Part shown: positions 57,140 through 64,000 of the stretch, piece by piece
Numbering within the stretch: the stretch's first letter is position 1
Layout: each line of letters begins with the position of its first letter
From: Liolophura sinensis
Lineage: Eukaryota; Mollusca; Polyplacophora; Chitonida; Chitonidae
Assembly (NCBI RefSeq): GCF_032854445.1
Contig: NC_088297.1
Span: 22,271,127 to 22,335,126, forward strand
DNA length: 64,000 nucleotides
Direction: 5' to 3'
The notes under the pieces: generated by a model
The model's database searches: none
What the model was told of the DNA's origin: nothing
Seen by the model: the letters and a program-made list of their open reading frames with translations, nothing else
Position numbers and translations under genes: made by a program

Positions 57140-57305
57140 AGAGCTTCCGTTGCTGAGATGGTTAGCAAATCAGCATGGCGCAATGACCAGGAGACTCACA
57201 AATGCGGTCGCTGTGAGTTCAAGTCCAGCTTATGGTGGCTTCCACTCGGGCCGTACGTGGGATGGTCGTGGATTTCTCCCAGGCTCAGCCCGATTTCTTT
57301 CACCA
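57140..57305 (+). mobile_element. SINE family A, head part
   Basis: Plus-strand copy with A box region (gctgagatggttagcaaatc), acaaatgcggtcgctgtgag, B box (gtgagttcaagtccagctta), ggcttccactcgggccgtac and a shortened body ending near gatttctttcacc. The tail is missing. Confidence 0.85.
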
Positions 57306-57309
57306 AAAT

Positions 57310-59100
57310 TTATACTCTACGCCTTTTGTTGTATTCCTATGGGTGCAAAATACCATACACATTGTATAAAAATGAATACATGCGCACAGATTAGGAACAG
57401 GAAGCATTCCAATTACTACTTAGTCGTAGTTTATCTGTGTTTTTAAAAATTATTACAACTTCCGATCCGCGACCTCACAGGATCTGTTACATTGTACACC
57501 CTTAAAATCTTCTGTTTCCCGTTTTTGTCGTACATCTGGACACAGACCCCCTTTACAGCTTCCGTTTTTCAGTAGGGACGATTGTATTTCTGTGTATTTT
57601 AGGATATAAAGTCTTTTTTTGCTGCCAGCCTGCCGTTTTTGGTGTACAGGTGCGCGCTTGGTATCAAAATGATGGAAATTGTCTAAGCTTTGGGCAGGTA
57701 TGAGTTTTAATGATGAAAGTTTGAAATTCTGGGCGAGAGGACACAAGGAGACAGGTGGTGATGAGGCTGCGAGTGACGTCCCCTTGGCGTTGCTAGGCAC
57801 CCCTCCCAGCTGCCGGCATGGAAAGGTCCAGATTTTGACGGTCAGCCTATGTCAAGATTTTTACAGCTTCTTTCTCACAGGCTGGGCCAGGTATGCACCA
57901 AAGCTTATTGGCCTCGGAATGTTTGGGACTGAGCTACAGCGCTAAACGTTAACATTGTCGCTTATGGAGAACTAATGGGGGTCTGTGGCCTGATCTAGTA
58001 ATTCTAGACCAGTAATATCACCTACATATAGGAGGCATGTAATTTGCTACTATATAAGCATTTGCAAGAAGAGAAGATCTGACAAGAAACCGTGTTTCAC
58101 CGGTTATATATAAACATCTACCAGCTAGCACACTGTCGTCGCTGCTCTGGGTTTACTCTCCATGCTGTAAGTCCTTTATTCCATTCTCTAATTCAGACAA
58201 CAAAAATGGTGCTAGGACGGAAGCCACTTAAATAAATGAGAGCGTTTCCGATTTCTACTTAAGCCTGTTCATTGATTACAAATTTTCTTTTGTCAGTATT
58301 AGAATTAGTGCATTTGCTTTAGCAATAACAAAGAGAAATGGCTTGTTCAACGCCTAGAGAGTAATAACTCTCACACAGGATCAAACAATGAATAACCAAT
58401 ACTTTTATATAAACTGAATAAGTATAACTAAGTAATCTAATCTAAATAGAGCTGCATATAAATATTCCAGGGTACGCCGCCGACCTTTGAAAAATTATTG
58501 ACAAACTTTTCACATGTGCCGAACAGAGATACACACCATACCGGTGGAAGACATGCGGGCTTCTGCGAATGAGAGACTGGTCGAACAGCCATATAATCGT
58601 TCTCGGCCACATTTTGTCACCAAGGACCTTTAACCAGTGAGGCGGGAAAAGTACAAAATCCAAGCCCAAAGTCCAGACAGAACCCGCGCGTTTTGTATCC
58701 TGATGATAAAAGAAAATGTATTGGACAGAAAATATGTCCCTCGTTTTCCCCAAACCTTACAACCAACTCACTTTATACAGTCCGGAGATGGAGAGTCCAG
58801 TATCGAAGAAATCGTATTAAAATGCTTTTTATGTTAAAATGGCAGTTTACGCTGCATTTTTACAGCATACGCATAATATCTGTCCTGATATTACTGTCAC
58901 TGGCGTAGTTACACAAACGGGTTCCTCGAATACAGTCCATAAATCACTCATAACCTGGCCACGAATTTACAACTCATCCTTTCATTACCTATGGGGCATG
59001 GGTTAAAGGATACATTGTAGATAATCTACTCTTTAAAAATTCTTGTAACAATATTGGTGTATCCAAATATGTATACAATGTTCCAATATTACCGTGGCGC
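57310..59100. other. Unassigned stretch
   Basis: The longest frames are 57453-57800 (minus, 115 codons) and 58442-58753 (minus, 103 codons), with overlapping frames on the other strand. None has a motif I recognise. Confidence 0.3.
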
Positions 59101-59101
59101 C

Positions 59102-59176
59102 GAAACACTAGACACTAATCACAGTTGTACAGAAACACTAAACACTAATCACAGTTGTACGGAAATACTAAGTAAC
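59102..59176 (+). repeat. 30-bp tandem repeat, 2.5 units
   Basis: gaaacactagacactaatca plus cagttgtaca, then the same with two base changes from 59132, then a partial third copy. Confidence 0.92.
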
Positions 59177-59179
59177 GTC

Positions 59180-60060
59180 AACACTGATTTTTTTTTAAAT
59201 TGACGTGATTTGGACTGCATTTGTACGGACTAAAGGTACTATTCATGTAAAATGCCTTCAAGTAATCAAATTTACTCTTTTGATACGTCCTAATAAAGCT
59301 GATATTTCATTATGAATGTACGATGTGAAACACCAGACGTTGACATTCTTTGTCATAATGTGACATACATATATATGCGGACTCAGGAAATATCCCAGTA
59401 GTCTCTGTGAAGTATTTAATTTTATCTGAGTATTTCAACATGCACGGAGCAATTTTCCGAATTAATGCCTTCCTGGGGACAGGTAATTAAATTATGTTCT
59501 ATAATATCTTCCTGGTCACGCCAGTTACAGTTTAGGTACTCATTAACCGTCACTCTGACCAGATACTTTCTCGTGGAGTAATAGACTGCAAAGTCTTGCA
59601 CTGGGTTCATTTCACTTTGTTGTTTACACCAATTTCATAAGATAAAAGCCAACTTTTGTTATCTGGTAGAAGAAAATTGGGTGGGACACATTTAATAAGT
59701 GTTTCTACTGAATTATGATTGAAAAGAAGTTTATCTCTGAATTTGGTTGTTGTTTCTTGGGTTAGACAAGGAACTTGCCCTATAGGTTATCTCCCTTGAA
59801 AAGACCTCTGCAAATATTTATTTACACATTTCGAACGATTTTAGTGTGCAAAATACCTTCTTGGAATGGGTGTCCTTTAAACTATAACCGACCCTAGAGG
59901 TACGTTTCTAGGGTCAGTTAACACACTTCAAGTCTTAAAAGTCCTTTAGTGAATATTCATCAAGTCAGCAACTTGCCACAGCGTCAAAAGGCATTTCCTT
60001 TGACACATAACTGAAACTGTACATGTGTGTAAAGGTGCATAGTTGTGGTCAGCAAGCAAG
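59180..60060. other. Unassigned stretch
   Basis: A short inverted pair, gaccctagaggtacg and cgtttctagggtcag, lies at about 59889-59917. No gene recognised. Confidence 0.35.
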
Positions 60061-60064
60061 GAGT

Positions 60065-60490
60065 CACAGCAGGTGCAACGCAAGTCGCAGACGTCCAGTA
60101 ATGGGCAATAAAGGACAGTATCTTGTTTAATCTTTATATTCAATGCCGTCTTAGATCGTCTACAGCATATCTAAGTGTCAAAATGTCCTCTAAAAATTTA
60201 TTTCACGAGAAAGATACCTAACTAGTGCAAGTCGCAGACGCCCTGGAAAGGCGAATAAACGACAGTATGTTGCTCATTCTTCTGATTTAATGCCATCTAA
60301 GACCGTCTGCTACAGTGTCAAGATTGCCTTCTCAAAAATGAAATTTGCTTAGTTCAAAACAGGCTTTATAGGGCCACTTATGAGATCAGAAAACATAGAG
60401 TGCAGGTCGCAGACGCCCTGGAAAACCACAGAATGTTGTTCATTTTTAATATTTAATGCCATCTTAGACCGTCTGCTACCAACGCAGAAC
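60065..60490 (+). repeat. Three-unit tandem repeat, 147-175 bp units
   Basis: Each unit has gcaagtcgcagacg or gcaggtcgcagacg (at about 60080, 60227 and 60402), then gacagtat- or ccacagaatg-type sequence, ttaatgccatcttagaccgt and ctgctac. Spacing varies because of internal length changes. Confidence 0.85.
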
Positions 60491-60494
60491 TTTT

Positions 60495-61320
60495 CAAATG
60501 CGAATGCCTCGATTCTTCTATTTGATACAATAAAATTAAAAGTCCAGTGCTTTTGTTTGTAAGCTGTGCATTTCTACTTTTTATCCACACGAATAAAAGC
60601 AAAGATGTTTCGTTTACATTATCAACCAACCCCTCGACTACTGACCAACTTTTATGTCAGTAACATGGCATCCACAATACCGAGATACGGCTAGTTTTGG
60701 TCGATAGCGTGCTGATACTATATGCCGACAATGACCTCTGCAGACATCAGTTGCAATCTATGTCTAGAAAGGGTGCAGTGTTAATAGGGCAACAAACTTT
60801 AATGCTTACCTTGTCCTTTAAAATGCAGTTGCCTCTCATGACAATGACACATTGTGACGCCTACTATTAGCAGACATATCAGATGAATGGATACTATTTG
60901 AAATGGTTTAATTCATAATAATGTCATAGGCCTACTGTTTACATGCCAGTTCAATAATACTATAAATGCCTTTTTATTCGAGGGCATAAACTTTCGCGGA
61001 TTTGGTACGAAGACATATTCATGGGAATCATAAGCTTTCAATCTTTTGAAGACTGGTAATCTTTATAAGACGAAGCCCTTACCTTCTGTGTGGGCAAATA
61101 TTCGTGTCACTTACTCCGGGAGACGACGAAGGATTAAATGTGACATAAATCAATCCCACCGTTTAATTCCCATGCATTAGCAGTGTAAGTGAAACTTTGA
61201 GTGAACTGTGACAGATATGAGTAAATTTCTCAGAAATCATCATTATGAAAAGGAATGTTTGAAATGCGGAAACCCTCGATCGATGTATCGAGTGCGTCGG
61301 AAAGGTGATCTGACTGAAAG
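60495..61320. other. Unassigned stretch
   Basis: No gene or repeat recognised; upstream exons of the fragment that follows might be sought here. Confidence 0.3.
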
Positions 61321-62253
61321 GCAAGTACAGTCGATAAAAAAAAACAGTAAGATTTTACCACCTCAATCCTTGAGTTAGATAGAGAAAAGTCCGTGTCCAC
61401 ACCATTGCCGACAACCTCCCTCCAATAGAGACCAGGGGATACACAAAGCCAGTTCGAAACAACTGTGCAAATGGACACTGACGATCTAGCGATTAGTACT
61501 GGTTATCAAGTATTTCTTACTTTTCACTATCTGTCGCATTACAATAATCTCTTGCCTAGCATTAATGGGTTGGAGGTCTTCAGTTATCGTGTACCGGACA
61601 TAACAACATGGGATGAGGAATCTCCCCGTGCAAGTATGCCGGAAATGACCTCATGGTCGGTCTTTTCGGTTTTTACCCCCGCTGCCGGCATTCACTCTGA
61701 AGGATACATCACAGGAAAAACAAACACCATTTGTAACATTATTCCAATCACATAATGATAGAGTCACCGGTGAAGATGTCTGTGTTACTCTGAACGATGT
61801 ATCAAACGACCACAGTCTCGTATCGAGCGCCGAGTTGGTAGAAACGTCTACACCTCATGCACCGGAAATGACTACATATGATGACGGTAGTGGAAATGTA
61901 CTCATCAAATATTTATTCCGAATACCCACCTGGCGGATTTCTGATGTCGACAAGATCGTCTGTGAGTGATGCCTCTTAGACGACGACATTTTCCACATCT
62001 GCGGTCACAACCCAAAACACATGCTGCTGTCCACTTCGCTAAAGGACGTCCTTCACCGGCAAAAAAATCGGACGCCTTTATGTCTAGTGTATTGAATGAC
62101 CTTGACATTGGCAAGAAAAATGCGACAAAGGAACGTAGAAAATTTGTCTCTATACCAGACGACACAAAGACTTCTGCGGCTGTCAGTGTGTTGTTCATTG
62201 CTGTTAGGCTGTTATTGAGTGGGATTGTTTTTCTTTGTGACGTGAAAAGATAA
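61320..62253 (+). pseudogene. Fragment of a membrane-protein gene, related to 35.1-36.3 kb
   Basis: Plus strand. It has one repeat unit (TTSILELDREKSVSTPLPTT, a stop, then RPGDTQSQFETTVQ), then TGYQVFLTFHYLSHYNN, PDITTW and PEMTSW in 61465-61755. A further PEMTTYDD follows near 61860 in another frame. The C-terminal block (61966-62253) has MSSVLNDLDI, KERRKFVSIPDDTKTSAAV, a hydrophobic stretch of ~20 residues (VLFIAVRLLLSGIVFLC) and DVKR before the stop. The order of blocks equals that of the minus-strand copy, and most codon differences in the C-terminal block are at third positions, which suggests past selection on a protein. A gtgagt (about 61961) could be a splice donor. Frames change between blocks. 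Confidence 0.5.
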
Positions 62254-62255
62254 GA

Positions 62256-64000
62256 CATAAAACAACCGAGGTAACACTGCTACAGGTATTTGGTAATATA
62301 TTCTGAAATTGCGTGAGGAGAACAGGGTAGTGCGGTTATAGTTTACTACATATACATTGTTGATTTCAAAATGTTGTCAAAGCAAATTAGAACACAAAAC
62401 AGCTCAGTTAAAGCATTCGCATTGAAACAATTCAACTACAAACATAGTGCATACAGTCTCAGTTCTCTTGGATGTCCCGGCAAAAAAAGGACTAAAGCTA
62501 CTTTCAGTTTTCCTGAAAGAGTTCTGGTGAGGTTCTCTTGAGTTTTTTATTTACACGGGTCAATCCACCGCTGAGACGCCACACTGATATCTAACGTCGG
62601 AATACCCAACAGGAAGTATATCCTGCAACTTCACCGCTAAAACACCGAATGCAAACTTCGATATAATTCAGCATATCCACAAATAAATATGTGCACAAGA
62701 GACATGTAGTAGGCCTGCTGTGGAAGGGTCTTACACTGATGTGTACCCCGCATTATACCGTGTTCATTTCAGTGGGGATTTCGCGCCACTGACGAAAAGG
62801 ACATTCGTGGCATTTCCAGGTTTGTACCCACTTTGGCCGGTGTTTGAATCGGTATTTGCATATATATTAAAGACAGAACAAAATGACAGATGGGCAGAAA
62901 AGCTATGCAGCTAGTTCAGTTTTGTTATTTATGAAAGTAAGTCGTTCTCCATTCCATTGAATTTGCAAGATTGCTATCCTTGACACGTTGCATTTTGGTG
63001 GTACTTCACAACTTATCAGTGTGAATTCAAGTCGTTTCGTGTCTCTAAACATATATCCAAGGTAAATATTTGTTTTAAACTCATTTCCTTTGTTAGTGTT
63101 ATGTACACAAAATTCTGCACACAAAAAGAATTAGGTATTGAACTGGGTTTCTTCAACATGATTTTTGCCATATTTAAAAAAAAATCACACGACAGTTTTC
63201 GTGCTTTGTCCGTGTTCTTCGACCATGTGTAATACACTGTGGTTATTACACTGTTAGTCATTTTAAAAGGATACGGCAGCTTTGATGCGAACTGGGTCAG
63301 CGTTTGACGCAGACCTAGGACAGTTTACAGTTTAAAAGCCTGTCCGTGCGATCTTTCTGCTGGATGCTCGATGTTAATATATATATGCTTCTCCGTGTAG
63401 TAATGGGGATGACATTTCCAGAATCATCTCTGAATTGTTGTCAATGAAAACCAGAGGATTGTAGTGTGTTGTTCCAGCGGGTGTACAGTCCACCTCACAA
63501 GTGTTAGTTTTCAGTCTATGAGCAGTCGAAACGGCAACGATTAGGCGATTTCTATATTTCGAGAGGTAATTAAGCATTCGTGCTACTTGTCGCAGTCATT
63601 TTGAAAGCTTTAGTTTAAGTGCACGATCACACCTCGAGTGAGTGTCTCATCGCCCGCAATTCGTGTGCTTTATGTGAGATGTTCTGAGCTTTAAATGCCG
63701 ATCGTCTCTTTGTTCTTTGACACATCTTTATCCCCATTCTCTTAGACACACGTCTCCTGAGGGTCACTTTGTGCCAAGAACTACATTCTTAGCGCCCGCC
63801 ATAGATTTGGTGTTTTACCGAAGCAGGCTTCAAGGGAAGAGTACATCTCACAGAGAGGTTTGATACAAATCATCTTTGGTGTAAAATCGGTTGTCACCTA
63901 AATGCCGGTGTTATCTTTCACTTCAGGAATCCATGACGAGTTAAATGTTCCTGTGGACTGAAACTTGCCATACAGACTCCATGTGTTTGGACTGGAATTG
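62256..64000. other. Unassigned stretch to the end of the window
   Basis: cttcgatataattcagcat near 62657 resembles the start of repeat H. Minus-strand frames at 62903-63124, 63016-63261 and 63374-63577 have no motif. No other feature recognised. Confidence 0.3.

Overview
The window looks like non-coding, repeat-rich eukaryotic DNA from a lophotrochozoan, most likely a mollusc. The basis is three families of tRNA-derived SINEs of a kind I recognise from mollusc genomes, many minisatellites, an AT-leaning background and no long intact gene. I found no operon, rRNA, functional tRNA gene or CRISPR array. The species is not determined.

Layout. 1-9 kb holds a diverged ~1 kb tandem duplication with a third partial copy at 8.8 kb, SINEs and a 23-bp minisatellite. 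9-20 kb is mostly unassigned DNA with SINEs, a 49-bp array, a 17-bp array that is open in several frames, and dispersed repeats. 21-25.5 kb is a decayed minus-strand Ty3/gypsy LTR retrotransposon. 26.2-26.7 kb is a 58-bp minisatellite. 28-33 kb holds SINEs and a 19-bp array. 35.1-36.3 kb (minus) is a fragment of a membrane-protein gene, and a related fragment lies on the plus strand at 61.3-62.3 kb. 37.2-39.2 kb is an 80-bp array split by a solo LTR. 40-50 kb holds SINEs, dispersed repeats and a GA-rich array that seems to have grown out of a SINE. 51.4-53.0 kb is a complete-ended but frame-broken Tc1-type (DD34E) transposon. 53-64 kb is mostly unassigned, with dispersed repeats and two small tandem arrays.

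Main points. (1) The gypsy element carries its domains in the order gag, protease, integrase, reverse transcriptase. This is the Ty1/copia-like order known for the Gmr1 group of Ty3/gypsy elements, not the usual gypsy order. (2) Two related, oppositely oriented fragments share a threonine-rich region with a P-E-M-T-T motif and a C-terminal transmembrane segment whose differences look coding; one also has a ~53-residue tandem repeat. (3) Five partial copies of the main SINE start at the same internal position and at least three are flanked by target-site duplications, so a promoterless short form may be retroposing. (4) A GA minisatellite appears to derive from an internal SINE segment. (5) A solo LTR sits in a satellite with a 4-bp target duplication.

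All similarity and family statements come from reading the sequence by eye and from memory of the families; none was checked by a database search.
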